Shown here one piece after another: positions 1 through 8,731 of a stretch of 64,000 nucleotides of DNA. Source of the DNA: Caminibacter pacificus (GTDB lineage Bacteria > Campylobacterota > Campylobacteria > Campylobacterales > Nautiliaceae). Positions within the stretch are counted from its first letter, which is position 1, and each line of letters begins with the position of its first letter. The notes under the pieces are model-generated. The model was not told where the DNA came from, did not search any database, and saw only the letters and a list, made by a program, of their open reading frames with translations. The stretch lies in the NCBI RefSeq assembly GCF_003752135.1, contig NZ_RJVK01000004.1:1-64000 (forward strand). The letters are read 5' to 3'. Both the position numbers and the translations under genes were made by a program.

Positions 1-51
1 GCGGTGATGATACTGCATCCTTACGGATGTGGGAAAGTAGCTCCCCGCTAC
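1..51 (+). rRNA. rrf: 5S ribosomal RNA, 3' end only
   Basis: The first about 50 bases match the 3' half of a bacterial 5S rRNA: the GATGATACTGC segment, a short helix, then GTGGGAAAGTAG and a closing C/G-rich strand. The 5' half lies outside the window, so the exact 3' end (about 48-52) was judged from the closing helix alone. This implies that an rRNA operon runs rightward into the window. A weak hairpin (ACACT-TTAC-AGTGT) follows at about 50-63. Confidence 0.8.
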
Positions 52-322
52 ACTTTACAGTGTTAAATAACTTACAACTCCAACGAGTCTGGCACCAAAT
101 AAAACACAACAAACCTAAACATAAAACTCTCATTTAATAATGTCATATTATAAGTGTCTGACGCTGAAAGCTATTATCTTAAACATATTTTATTTTATGT
201 TTACAATTTTTACAATAAAATCATATTGTTATTTTCTTTAAATTTTATGATGAAAGATATTTATGTAGATTAGTTGACTAAGGAGGGGTATGATATAATT
301 TTGTTTTTAGTAAGGAGAAAAA
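52..322. other. Intergenic region after 5S rRNA
   Basis: These 270 bases hold no convincing ORF. After the weak hairpin behind the 5S gene the sequence is AT-rich. The only clear signal is the promoter just before the methyltransferase gene. Confidence 0.6.
274..299 (+). promoter_or_regulatory. Promoter of the methyltransferase gene
   Basis: TATAAT at 294-299 carries an upstream TG (TGATATAAT, extended -10 style). A TTGACT lies at 274-279, but the 14-base spacing is short, so the -35 may not be used. The start codon is at 323 behind AAGGAG. Confidence 0.55.
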
Positions 323-901
323 ATGTCGAATGAATATGTAAAAGAGCCGAGAGCCTTAAAAAATATAGTGGCAGACACGAAAAAAATCGGGTTTGATATG
401 TGTGGTGAAAAGGATGTTGGAGTATTATTAAGAGTGCTTGGGGCAAGTAAAAGCGGGGAATTTTTGGAACTGGGAACCGGTACGGGCTTATCTACAGCGT
501 GGATACTTGATGGGATGGATGAAAATTCGCATTTAATTACCGTCGATAACGATGAAAAATTGCTGAGTATTGCCAAAAAACATTTGGGTCATTATAAAAA
601 CGTTGAGTTTGTATGTGATGACGGGAATGCCTTTTTGGAGAGATTAAAGAAAGAAAATAAAAATTTTGATTTTATTTTTGCCGATACATGGGCAGGGAAA
701 TACGAAATGCTTGAAGATACGCTTGAGATGTTAAATGAAAAGGCTTTTTATATTATCGATGATATGTTGCCGCAGTCGAATTGGCCTGAAGGACATGAGA
801 AAAAAGTAGAAAAGTTGATAGATTATTTGCATAACAGGGAAGATTTGGAAATTGTGAATTTAGGTTGGTCTTCAGGAGTTATTGTTTGTGTGAAAAAATG
901 A
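323..901 (+). CDS. Class I SAM-dependent O-methyltransferase-like protein
   Basis: A 192-residue soluble protein with the Rossmann-fold SAM site of class I methyltransferases. ELGTGTGLSTAW (residues 49-60) is motif I. LITVDND (71-77) supplies the acidic residue that normally contacts the SAM ribose. DFIFADTW (about 115) is the post-II strand. The arrangement resembles the O-methyltransferase_3 (caffeoyl-CoA-type) group, whose bacterial members act on small phenolic or other acceptors; the substrate cannot be told here. The gene stands alone behind its own promoter and strong ribosome site and converges with the MscS gene 8 bases downstream. Confidence 0.75.
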   Translation: MSNEYVKEPRALKNIVADTKKIGFDMCGEKDVGVLLRVLGASKSGEFLELGTGTGLSTAWILDGMDENSHLITVDNDEKLLSIAKKHLGHYKNVEFVCDDGNAFLERLKKENKNFDFIFADTWAGKYEMLEDTLEMLNEKAFYIIDDMLPQSNWPEGHEKKVEKLIDYLHNREDLEIVNLGWSSGVIVCVKK

Positions 902-909
902 AAAGATAA

Positions 910-2616
910 CTATCTTTTGATAGTTATCTCAAAAGGTACGGTATCTTTAATATGAAGGTCTTGTTGAGGGAACGGAATAGTAATTCCCGCTTCATTTAGT
1001 GCGTTATATATCATTTTTAAGAATTTACTTCTTGTACGTCTCGGTCTTCTTGCATATTCGCCTTTTACCCATACGAAAAGTTCGAAATTAAGACTGCTAT
1101 CAGCCATTTCCATAAATACTACAAGAGGTTTAACATCAAGTGACGGGTGTTTTTTTATATAAGGAAGGTTTGATTTTTCAAGGGCTTGGAATATTACTTT
1201 TTCTACTTTGTCTATATCACTACCGTATGCTACTCCAAAAGGTACTCTAAATCTTACGATATCATCGCCTAATGTCCAGTTAATTACGTTATTTTGAATA
1301 AAGCTTTGGTTTGGAATTATTAAGTTAATATTGTCATTTGTTCTGATAATTGTCGAACGCATGGAAATATCTATAACTTCTCCTCTTGTGTCTTGGTCAA
1401 TTTCTATATAATCTCCAACTTTTATAGACCTTTCAAACATTAAGATAATACCGCTTACAAAGTTACTAACTACATTTTGCAAACCAAAACCGATACCAAC
1501 GGATAGAGCACCGGCGATAATTGCAAGCGAGCTTAAATCAAGACCAACGACTTTTAATGCAATTAGAAACGAAAGAGTAATAATCGTATAATATCCCATA
1601 TTGGCAAGAAGTGTGGCAGTTGAGTGAGAAATTTTATATTTATGTCTTATTTTGTAGATTAGATGTTTATAATATTTACCTACAAACCATCCGATAATAA
1701 GAACGATAACGAATATTGCAAAGTTTAGAGGTGTAATTGTTCTATTTCCTACGGTGAATAGAGGGTAATTTATAAAATGCAAGACTTTTTGCCATAAAAG
1801 TTCCGCTTCTTTTTTAGCTCCGTAAACTAATACTTTTGCTCCGAATGTTAATTGTTCGAAGTCGGTTACTAACTGGTTTATAGCCGTATAAAAATTATTG
1901 TCGATTTCTTTTGCGTATTTTAGGATATCGTCATCCGTGTTAAAGGCATGTTTGTTTTTATGTTGTAAATCGTTAAACCATAAAATTAACTGATTATTTA
2001 AGAGGTTTTTATATATCTCTTTTTGGCTGTTTAAGGTTTTTTCTATTAAATCTTGAGTTTTATTAATTGATTTTTGGTCGTTTAATAAGATGAATTTTTG
2101 AAGGTCTATTTTTAATTTTTCAAGTTGTTTTAAGTTGTCTTGTAATTTTTTTTGCCATTTATTTATCTCTTTTTTTGCATTTTGAATATCAAATTGGATG
2201 TCGTTTAATTTTGCGTGTAATTTTTTTTCAAAACCTGAAAAATTGTTGTTTAGAAAATTTAAAGTTTGGTTGTCTATTTTTAAAAGTTTTTCATAATATA
2301 AAAGTTGCAGTTGAGAAATGGGGTCTTTTTGGTTTTGTAATACGGAAATTTTATCTTCTATATCATTAATTTTTTCAGGTAAAGAGTTTTGTAGTATCAA
2401 CATATCGTTTAATTGGTAAAAAGATTGAAGATATTCTTTTTGGTTTGTAGGATTTAGGTTTATTTTAGGAGGTTGGTAATTTAAGGTTTTTATTTTTTGA
2501 GCTAATATTGTTGCAAGTGAATAATTCGGTGAATTTTTTGGAATCGATTTTATTATATCGTCGATGTTCGAGGCATATAAGAGTATTGAAAAAATAGCTA
2601 AAATTAAAAATCTCAT
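910..2616 (-). CDS. MscS-family mechanosensitive channel with long periplasmic coiled-coil N-terminus
   Basis: 568 residues. A signal peptide (about 1-16) is followed by some 250 residues of charged, coiled-coil-rich sequence. A membrane block lies at about 290-400. It includes the pore-lining helix region with LAIIAGALSVGIGFGLQNVV, the hallmark of MscS TM3 with its small residues, followed by the beta domain (VGDYIEID) and a C-terminal cytoplasmic cage. Such channels open under membrane tension and release solutes during hypo-osmotic shock. The size matches the larger MscS relatives (YbdG/MscM-like or YkuT-like) rather than the 286-residue MscS. Its start overlaps the ClC gene end (ATGA type), so marC, clcA and this gene probably form one leftward operon of membrane proteins. 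Confidence 0.85.
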   Translation of the reverse strand: MRFLILAIFSILLYASNIDDIIKSIPKNSPNYSLATILAQKIKTLNYQPPKINLNPTNQKEYLQSFYQLNDMLILQNSLPEKINDIEDKISVLQNQKDPISQLQLLYYEKLLKIDNQTLNFLNNNFSGFEKKLHAKLNDIQFDIQNAKKEINKWQKKLQDNLKQLEKLKIDLQKFILLNDQKSINKTQDLIEKTLNSQKEIYKNLLNNQLILWFNDLQHKNKHAFNTDDDILKYAKEIDNNFYTAINQLVTDFEQLTFGAKVLVYGAKKEAELLWQKVLHFINYPLFTVGNRTITPLNFAIFVIVLIIGWFVGKYYKHLIYKIRHKYKISHSTATLLANMGYYTIITLSFLIALKVVGLDLSSLAIIAGALSVGIGFGLQNVVSNFVSGIILMFERSIKVGDYIEIDQDTRGEVIDISMRSTIIRTNDNINLIIPNQSFIQNNVINWTLGDDIVRFRVPFGVAYGSDIDKVEKVIFQALEKSNLPYIKKHPSLDVKPLVVFMEMADSSLNFELFVWVKGEYARRPRRTRSKFLKMIYNALNEAGITIPFPQQDLHIKDTVPFEITIKR

Positions 2617-3869
2617 GTTTTCTCCTTGTGATGTATGAGTGTCGAAAGTTTTCTTATATCAAATTTTAAGGTTGAAAGATACGTTACGATTACTACGCTT
2701 ATTCCTATAGGTATGATTACATTATAATCGTAAGTGACTTCCAAAGCCAAAACCACTGCCGTTAAAGGAAGTCTCATATTTACTCCCATAAATACTCCGG
2801 CACCTATAGCTGCAAAATAAAACGGTTCGATTGGAAAATCAACATATACCATAACTTCACCAAAACCGTAACCCACAAGGGCACCGATGCTCATAAGAGC
2901 AATAAAAACTCCTCCAACCGCATTAGCATAAAGTGAAACGCTTGTAGCTACTATTCTTAGAATTATCAAGATAAAAATCATATACAAAGGAAAATGATTT
3001 GAATCATTGATTAGAATTTTTACCACTTCGTGTCCGCTAAACGCAGCATAAGGTGATATTATTAGAATTGTTCCGATTATAAAACTTCCAATAGCCGCTA
3101 AAACGAAATTTTTTGAAGGCAGATGGATTTTTTCTTTTAAAAATTTTAATACTATTTCTTTCAGAGAAAGATAAAAATAGATAAAAAACGTAATTACCGG
3201 AATAAACAAAATCGTTGCGAAAATATATCTGTATTCTATAAATTTTCCTGTAGAATAATTAAAAATAAGCGGTTCTAAAAAATGCCACGCTATACTAAAA
3301 GCAATTACACTTGCTAATATTAAATATCCGGCAAAGTCCCTTACGAATTCGTATGCTATATTTTCTATAGCAAACATTATCCCTGTAATGGGAGATACGA
3401 AAATCGCGGCGATTCCGCTGCTTGCTCCTATACTTAAAGAAACTTTTAGTAGTTTTTTTGGAAGGTTGAAAATATTATGAAACTTTTGGGCTATCATTGC
3501 TCCTATAGCAGCCGAAGGACCTTCGTTTCCTACTGCAAATCCGCTTGCAAGTGAAAGAGATGAAGCGAAAATTTTTAAAAAGAGGTCTTTTATGCTGAAT
3601 GTCATTTTGTTTTCGTCTATTGCTTTGGCAATTTCGGCCACACCGTATTCTTTTACTTTTTCGTTTTTTGAGATGAGATAATTGACTATCAAAATTGACA
3701 AAAACGGTACTAAATAAATATACCAAACGGGAAGTTTGTCGATAGTTTCAAAAGGGTCTCCTAAAAAAAGTAAAAAAGAGAGGTATTTGGTGGCCAAGGC
3801 GTATATAACGATAAAAATTCCCGTAATAATTCCTATTATTATCGAAGAAAAAATCAATTTTGCATTCAT
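2613..3869 (-). CDS. ClC-family chloride channel or H+/Cl- exchanger
   Basis: A polytopic protein of about 418 residues. GNEGPSAAIGA is the conserved ClC selectivity-filter motif GxEGP, whose Glu is the gating or exchange glutamate in characterised members. Further family stretches are VSPITGIMFAIE and the C-terminal MRLPLTAVVLALEVTYDY. There is no cytoplasmic CBS pair. I prefer the ATG at 3869, because GGGAGG sits five bases upstream and the ATG overlaps the marC stop as ATGA. The alternative ATG at 3881 would place that ribosome site inside the gene. Whether it is a channel or an exchanger cannot be settled from these motifs alone. Confidence 0.88.
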   Translation of the reverse strand: MNAKLIFSSIIIGIITGIFIVIYALATKYLSFLLFLGDPFETIDKLPVWYIYLVPFLSILIVNYLISKNEKVKEYGVAEIAKAIDENKMTFSIKDLFLKIFASSLSLASGFAVGNEGPSAAIGAMIAQKFHNIFNLPKKLLKVSLSIGASSGIAAIFVSPITGIMFAIENIAYEFVRDFAGYLILASVIAFSIAWHFLEPLIFNYSTGKFIEYRYIFATILFIPVITFFIYFYLSLKEIVLKFLKEKIHLPSKNFVLAAIGSFIIGTILIISPYAAFSGHEVVKILINDSNHFPLYMIFILIILRIVATSVSLYANAVGGVFIALMSIGALVGYGFGEVMVYVDFPIEPFYFAAIGAGVFMGVNMRLPLTAVVLALEVTYDYNVIIPIGISVVIVTYLSTLKFDIRKLSTLIHHKEKT

Positions 3870-4480
3870 AATACCTCCCATAAAGTTTTTATTCCTCCCA
3901 CTAAAAACAAAAATGCGACAGCTCCTATGATAAGTCCCATAATACGAGATGCGATTTTTATACCGTTAACGCCTAAAAATTTTGAAATTTTATTGGCGTT
4001 TAATAAAGTTAGGTATGTTATTAGTGATGATACGAAAATAGCTAAAATCAATAATGCTTTTTCTTGCAAAGTTACGGCTTTATGGCTTAAAACTATAATT
4101 GTGGTAATAACTCCCGGTCCAAATAAAATAGGAATGGCAAGAGGAATAATAGCAATATCTTCTTTTTCTTGCGCGGCGTCATGTTCTTCCTTTGTAGAAT
4201 TGGCCGATGTGATTTCTTTACCTTGAATCATATGAATTGCAATTAATAACAAAACCACCCCTCCTATAGCTTTAATAGAGGGAATGTTAATACCGAATAA
4301 TTTTAAAATCTCTCCTCCCAAAAACATAGTTGCGATACTTGCTATAAAAACCGTTAACGAACTTTTTTTAGCAACTTCCGGAATATCTGAAAATTTAACA
4401 AGCGAGAGCATAATAGCCGCTCCCGCTATCGGATTTAAAATTGTTATTAAAGAAATCGTATAAAACATCAATTCTTTCAT
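3866..4480 (-). CDS. MarC-family integral membrane protein
   Basis: 204 residues with about six hydrophobic segments. The N-terminus MFYTISLITILNPIAGA and the later LAIPILFGPGVITTIIV are family hallmarks of MarC/UPF0056 proteins. Despite the name, the family has no proven role in multiple antibiotic resistance, and its transport substrate is unknown. It is the first gene of a leftward run with clcA (ATGA overlap) and the MscS-like channel. Confidence 0.85.
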   Translation of the reverse strand: MKELMFYTISLITILNPIAGAAIMLSLVKFSDIPEVAKKSSLTVFIASIATMFLGGEILKLFGINIPSIKAIGGVVLLLIAIHMIQGKEITSANSTKEEHDAAQEKEDIAIIPLAIPILFGPGVITTIIVLSHKAVTLQEKALLILAIFVSSLITYLTLLNANKISKFLGVNGIKIASRIMGLIIGAVAFLFLVGGIKTLWEVL

Positions 4481-4488
4481 TTAAAGCC

Positions 4489-5640
4489 TTAAAAGTAGAG
4501 TTTTGCCACCACTCTTCTGTTTTTTTCTCTACCTTCAGGTGTATTGTTAGGTGCTATAGGGTTTGCCGGTCCGTATCCTGCCCAACTTAGTCTGTCTTTT
4601 GAAATTCCAAGTTTGATAAGTGCGTCGTAAACCGCTTTTGCTCTTTTTTGTGACAATACTATATTATATGTTTTAGAACCGGTATTATCTGTATATCCTT
4701 GAATTTCGGCTTTATATGCCGGATTTTCTTTTAAGAATTCTGCAAATTCTTTAATTTTTTCCATATATTGAGGTTTTATTTTTGCACTGCAGCAATCAAA
4801 TGTAATATCGAAATTAAAACTTACGGGACATCCGTTTTTATTTACGGTGATTCCTTTTGGAGTATTAGGACATCTGTCGAGATAATCAGGTACACCGTCG
4901 TGGTCGCTGTCAATTGGACATCCGAATTTATCTACTTTTACTCCTGCCGGAGTATTAGGGCATTTGTCAAGATAATCAGGTACACCGTCGTGGTCACTGT
5001 CAATAGGACATCCGTATTTATTTACTTTTACACCATGTGGGGTATTAGGACATTTATCGAGATTATCAGGTACTCCGTCCAAATCCGAATCTTTATATAC
5101 GATTTTATGTACTATAGGTTGAGGTAGAGGTTGTTTTACTTGAGGTTTTTCACTTCCGAAACTATATTCGAATCCTCCTAAAAATCCTATATGATTGTCG
5201 TTATTATGGAAATCTCTAAGTCCTCTTGCCTCTACGAACATATCGAAATTTTTTGTAAATCCTATTTTCGCACCCATACCTGCATCTGCAATGGCAGCAT
5301 TGTCATATGGTCCTTTTACCCATTGATATCCGGCACCTAAGAAAATATACGGTGTTAATTTGCTGTTTTGAATAGGAAAATCTTTTTCTACGTTTGCTAA
5401 AACTCTTGTTAAAGATGTATCGTTATCGATTCCCGGAATTTTAATTGCCGTGCTTTTTTCAAGTTCGAATCTTAAAAAGCGATTTTGTGGCAACTCTTTT
5501 GTAACTCTAATATTTAAAAAGTCGTAATTTTTCATCGGTGAATGAGTTACGCCGCTTCTTCCTCCTCCGATTCCAAGATTTAGATTCGTCGTTGCAAATA
5601 ATGATATTGCAACAACCGACAGTCCTACAAATTTCTTCAT
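4489..5640 (-). CDS. OmpA-family outer membrane protein with three TSP3 repeats
   Basis: 383 residues in three parts. A signal peptide (about 1-17) leads a beta-barrel-like region to about 165. Three near-identical 30-residue thrombospondin type-3 units follow (184-273), each built as DSDxDGVPDxLDxCPNTP and closing GCP. A C-terminal OmpA peptidoglycan-binding domain (about 278-383) has IQGYTDNTGS and NRRV. TSP3 units bind calcium and make a stiff linker between the barrel and the wall. The protein ends in Phe, as outer membrane barrels often do, although here the barrel is N-terminal. A CC pair (DCCSAK) near the OmpA domain start is unusual. It is a single gene, 8 bases behind marC and oriented the same way. 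Confidence 0.9.
   Translation of the reverse strand: MKKFVGLSVVAISLFATTNLNLGIGGGRSGVTHSPMKNYDFLNIRVTKELPQNRFLRFELEKSTAIKIPGIDNDTSLTRVLANVEKDFPIQNSKLTPYIFLGAGYQWVKGPYDNAAIADAGMGAKIGFTKNFDMFVEARGLRDFHNNDNHIGFLGGFEYSFGSEKPQVKQPLPQPIVHKIVYKDSDLDGVPDNLDKCPNTPHGVKVNKYGCPIDSDHDGVPDYLDKCPNTPAGVKVDKFGCPIDSDHDGVPDYLDRCPNTPKGITVNKNGCPVSFNFDITFDCCSAKIKPQYMEKIKEFAEFLKENPAYKAEIQGYTDNTGSKTYNIVLSQKRAKAVYDALIKLGISKDRLSWAGYGPANPIAPNNTPEGREKNRRVVAKLYF
4822..5091 (-). repeat. Three 90-bp tandem repeats encoding TSP3 units
   Basis: Three head-to-tail 90-bp units inside the OmpA-like gene encode the calcium-binding DSDxDGVPD motifs. The second and third copies are the closest to each other in DNA. Such repeats can change copy number by recombination and so alter linker length. 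Confidence 0.85.
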
Positions 5641-5709
5641 AGTAAACTCCTTTTATTGAATTTTTAATTTAGGAATGGAATTATGAATCTTTTGAAAAAA
5701 AAAGGTTTT

Positions 5710-5725
5710 AAAAAAAATTTTTTTT
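5710..5725. other. A8T8 tract upstream of the OmpA-like gene
   Basis: Eight A followed by eight T (5710-5725) lie among other A- and T-runs between 5690 and 5740, about 70-85 bases upstream of the OmpA-like start. A-tracts of this kind bend DNA and can act as UP elements for a strongly expressed porin gene. That role is inference. Confidence 0.4.
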
Positions 5726-5796
5726 GAAGAAAAAATTTACAAAATGCCTAAAATTTGGGGAATTTTAACATTTGATAGTATCTACGTTTTTTTTGA

Positions 5797-5823
5797 TATA
5801 ATATAATTATTTGTATATACAAA
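5797..5823 (+). promoter_or_regulatory. Promoter and palindromic operator of RHH/PIN operon
   Basis: Two overlapping TATAAT hexamers (5797-5802 and 5802-5807) are followed directly by the 14-bp perfect palindrome TTTGTATATACAAA (5810-5823), just before the ribosome site. A palindrome lying over the transcription start fits autorepression by the antitoxin, as is usual for type II TA operons. The core TTGTATATACAA recurs before the second TA pair at 24806-24817. Confidence 0.65.
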
Positions 5824-5833
5824 AGGATGAGGT

Positions 5834-6043
5834 TTGAAAAAATTAGTAAGTTTTAGAATAGAAGAAGAAACTCTTTTATTGCTTGAAATGCTTGCAAAAG
5901 AGTATGATACCACGAAAGTACATATTTTAGAAAATGCAATAAAAACGTATGCAAACATTAAAAAATTTAAAAAGAAAGATTTGATGAAATTTTGTGGAAA
6001 ACTTTCTAAAGAAGATGTAAAAGCATTTAGGAATATAAAATGA
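5834..6043 (+). CDS. RHH-type antitoxin (VapB-like)
   Basis: A 69-residue basic protein. The N-terminal strand KKLVSFRIEEETLLLLEML followed by a helical segment is a typical ribbon-helix-helix DNA-binding domain; the C-terminal tail would bind and neutralise the toxin. The only in-frame start fitting the length is TTG at 5834, behind AAGGATGAGG. The gene overlaps the toxin gene as ATGA, and a palindromic operator lies just upstream, so autoregulation is likely. Confidence 0.75.
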   Translation: MKKLVSFRIEEETLLLLEMLAKEYDTTKVHILENAIKTYANIKKFKKKDLMKFCGKLSKEDVKAFRNIK

Positions 6044-6420
6044 ATGGAGTTATGATTGACTATGAAATTGCCGTTTTATTTTTGAGCGGTAGTGAAAAAA
6101 TTGGTAAAATACTTTTAAATTATGATGAATTGTATATTTCCGTTTTTGATTATTCTTTTTTATTGGCAGGTGCGGAATCAAGTAAAAACGTCTCTCATAA
6201 TTTGTATTTGATAAAAGAGTTTATAAACGAAAATGTTGAGATAATCGATTTTACTAAAAAAGAAGCGAATGCTTTTGCAAGGATTAAAACAAAATACGAA
6301 TTGGATAATATGGTTTTGTTAAACGCTTCTTTAGCTTTGTCTCGCAAACTGAAAATCTTAACCGCAGATGAATCGTATACGAAAATTAAAGAGTTGAAAT
6401 CGGAAATAATAAAGGCGTAA
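6040..6420 (+). CDS. PIN-domain toxin (VapC-like ribonuclease)
   Basis: 126 residues with PIN-domain spacing of acidic residues: Asp in MIDYEIAVLF at the N-terminus, Glu in LAGAES, then Asp in LDNMVLLNASLAL and Asp in LTADESY. These are the usual four metal ligands of VapC-type endoribonucleases, which cut tRNA or rRNA when freed from the antitoxin. The N-terminal LDTN signature is changed to MIDYE, so it is a divergent member. It is translationally coupled to the RHH gene by ATGA, and the HerA-like ATPase gene begins two bases after its stop codon. Confidence 0.72.
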   Translation: MNGVMIDYEIAVLFLSGSEKIGKILLNYDELYISVFDYSFLLAGAESSKNVSHNLYLIKEFINENVEIIDFTKKEANAFARIKTKYELDNMVLLNASLALSRKLKILTADESYTKIKELKSEIIKA

Positions 6421-6421
6421 A

Positions 6422-8731
6422 ATGAAAGAAATTTATGAAAAAATGGGGCTTTTTTATTTGGGGAAAGATGCCGAGGATGATTCGCTTACTCTTAACAAAT
6501 CAAAACATTTAACAACTCATGCGATTATAATCGGTATGACGGGTTCGGGGAAGACCGGGCTCGGGATTGATTTGATAGAAGAGGCGGCGATTGATAACAT
6601 TCCGGTGCTGGTAATCGACCCTAAAGGCGATATGGGAAATCTATGTCTTGCGTTTCCAGAGATGAAGCCGGAGGATTTTAAGCCTTGGATTGATGAAAGT
6701 ACGGCTCAGGCTAAGGGAATGAGTGTAGATGAGCTTGCGGAAAAAACGGCTAAAATGTGGAAAGAGGGGATTGAGAGTTTTCATCAAGACCTTGATAGGG
6801 TAAAAAGATACGCCGAGGTTGACAAGACGATATATACTCCCGGAAGTACCGCAGGGGTTAGTGTCAATATTCTTGGTAGTTTCGAAGCTCCGGGCGAAGA
6901 GGTGGTGGACGATGTCGATTTATTCGCTTCGCTTATTAATTCGAGCGTTTCTTCGATTTTGTCGCTTATCGGAATCGATGCGGACCCGGTAAGTTCAAAA
7001 GAACATCTGCTTATTAGCAATATTTTTTATTATTTTTGGTCTAAGGGACAATCTTTAAGCTTGGAAGAGCTGATAGGCTATATTACCAATCCTCCTTTTG
7101 AAAAAATAGGAGTTATGCCTCTAAAAACCTTTTATCCTCAAAAAGAGCGTTTAGAACTTGCTATGAAATTCAATAACGTACTTTCATCCGTAGGATTTTC
7201 GACTTGGATAAGCGGCGAGCCTCTTGATATCGGAAAAATGCTTTACGACAAAAACGGCAAAGCTAAAATCGCAATATTTTCTATAGCACATCTGAGCGAT
7301 AACGAAAGAATGTTTTTCGTAACGCTTTTACTTAACCGTTTCATAAGCTGGATGAGAAGACAAAGGGGAAGTTCTTCACTTAAAGCCATGCTTTATATGG
7401 ATGAGATTTTCGGGTATTTTCCTCCGAGTAAAAATCCTCCGAGTAAAGAACCGATGCTGCTTCTTTTGAAACAAGCAAGAGCCTTTGGTATCGGAGTGGT
7501 GCTATCTACTCAAAACCCTGTGGATATCGACTATAAGGGGCTTTCAAACATCGGTACTTGGTTTGTCGGTAAGCTTCAGACGAAACAAGATATCGAAAAA
7601 GTTGTGGATTCTTTGAGTGATGGAGAAGATAAAAAAGAGGTTGCTGAAAAAATAGCGAATCTAAAAGGCAGACATTTTTATCTTAAAAACGTGCATGAAG
7701 ATGACGTAAGGGAATTTTATACGAGGTGGGTACTTTCATACCTAAAAGGTCCTATGACAAAAGACGATATCAGAAGACTTATGAAAGATAAAAAAACTGA
7801 AGTTCAAGAGACTCCCGCTGTTACTAAAACGAGTGATAGCGATGGTGGAATGAAACCGATTGTGAGTAAGAAAATAAAAGAGTACTTCAACGATACGAAC
7901 ATAAATTCCGACGATCCTTTTTATCCGTATATTTATGCAAATGCGAAAGTAAGGTTTTATAATCAAAAAAGAGGTATAGATTTTGAAGAGGAGTTTGATT
8001 ACAAGCTTGAACTTTATGAGGGTATGAATACGATTGATTGGGAAGAGGCGGTTGAGGAGAGACCTACCAATTTATCAAGAAAATATAAAAGCTCGGCAAA
8101 ATTTGCAAAACTGCCTGAGATTGTGGAAAACGCTACGTCTTTAAAAGAATTTGAGAGAAAACTAAAAGATTATCTTTATCATAATAAAAAAATAGAATTG
8201 TTTGCGTGTAAAAAACTCAAAATGGAGTCAAAACTCGGTGAGAGCGAAGAGGATTTCAGAGCAAAAGTGGATGGGGTTTTGAAAGATAAAAAAGAAGCGG
8301 AAATTGAAAAAATAGAGAAAAAATACAAAACCAAATTCGAAAGGCTTCAAGATAAACTTCAAAGGCTTGAGATAAAACTTGAAAAGGAAAAAAGCGACGT
8401 CAGCTCAAAAACGACCGATACTCTGCTTGATATCGGAATGGGGATTTTGGGTGCATTGTTCGGCAGAAAAAGCTCCGCCGTTACAAAGGGTGCGAGTGCG
8501 CTTAAAAAGGGAGGAAGAATCGTCAAAGAGAAAAGAGACGTCGAAGCGGTTGAGATGCAAATAGAAGAAGTAAAAGAGGATATTAAAAACTTAAAAGAAG
8601 AACTTGAAGCTGAGATTGAAAAAATAGAAGAAAAATATGACCCAAGTAATTATGAAATCGAATCTGTTAGCATTAAACCGAGAAGAAGCGACGTAAGTGT
8701 CGAGGATATCGCTCTTTTATGGGAGAAGTAG
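6422..8731 (+). CDS. HerA/TraG-like P-loop ATPase with C-terminal coiled coil
   Basis: 769 residues. Walker A is GMTGSGKT (38-45); VLVIDPKGDMGNL follows a short way downstream. LYMDEIFGYFPP is the Walker B strand, and VVLSTQNPVDIDY with GTWFVGKLQTK are the sensor and arginine-finger region of FtsK/HerA/VirD4-type hexameric pumps. About 300 C-terminal residues are charged and coiled-coil rich, with a glycine-rich GMGILGALFGRKS hydrophobic stretch. Members of this HerA-like group translocate DNA or peptides; what this one moves is unknown. It starts two bases after the PIN toxin stop, so it probably shares that operon's transcript. No NurA-type nuclease is adjacent. Confidence 0.75.
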   Translation: MKEIYEKMGLFYLGKDAEDDSLTLNKSKHLTTHAIIIGMTGSGKTGLGIDLIEEAAIDNIPVLVIDPKGDMGNLCLAFPEMKPEDFKPWIDESTAQAKGMSVDELAEKTAKMWKEGIESFHQDLDRVKRYAEVDKTIYTPGSTAGVSVNILGSFEAPGEEVVDDVDLFASLINSSVSSILSLIGIDADPVSSKEHLLISNIFYYFWSKGQSLSLEELIGYITNPPFEKIGVMPLKTFYPQKERLELAMKFNNVLSSVGFSTWISGEPLDIGKMLYDKNGKAKIAIFSIAHLSDNERMFFVTLLLNRFISWMRRQRGSSSLKAMLYMDEIFGYFPPSKNPPSKEPMLLLLKQARAFGIGVVLSTQNPVDIDYKGLSNIGTWFVGKLQTKQDIEKVVDSLSDGEDKKEVAEKIANLKGRHFYLKNVHEDDVREFYTRWVLSYLKGPMTKDDIRRLMKDKKTEVQETPAVTKTSDSDGGMKPIVSKKIKEYFNDTNINSDDPFYPYIYANAKVRFYNQKRGIDFEEEFDYKLELYEGMNTIDWEEAVEERPTNLSRKYKSSAKFAKLPEIVENATSLKEFERKLKDYLYHNKKIELFACKKLKMESKLGESEEDFRAKVDGVLKDKKEAEIEKIEKKYKTKFERLQDKLQRLEIKLEKEKSDVSSKTTDTLLDIGMGILGALFGRKSSAVTKGASALKKGGRIVKEKRDVEAVEMQIEEVKEDIKNLKEELEAEIEKIEEKYDPSNYEIESVSIKPRRSDVSVEDIALLWEK

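Noticed and set aside
4822-5091. Tandem 90-bp repeats considered as a repeat array
   Set aside because: They are in frame, encode TSP3 calcium-binding units and have no spacers, so they are a protein repeat.
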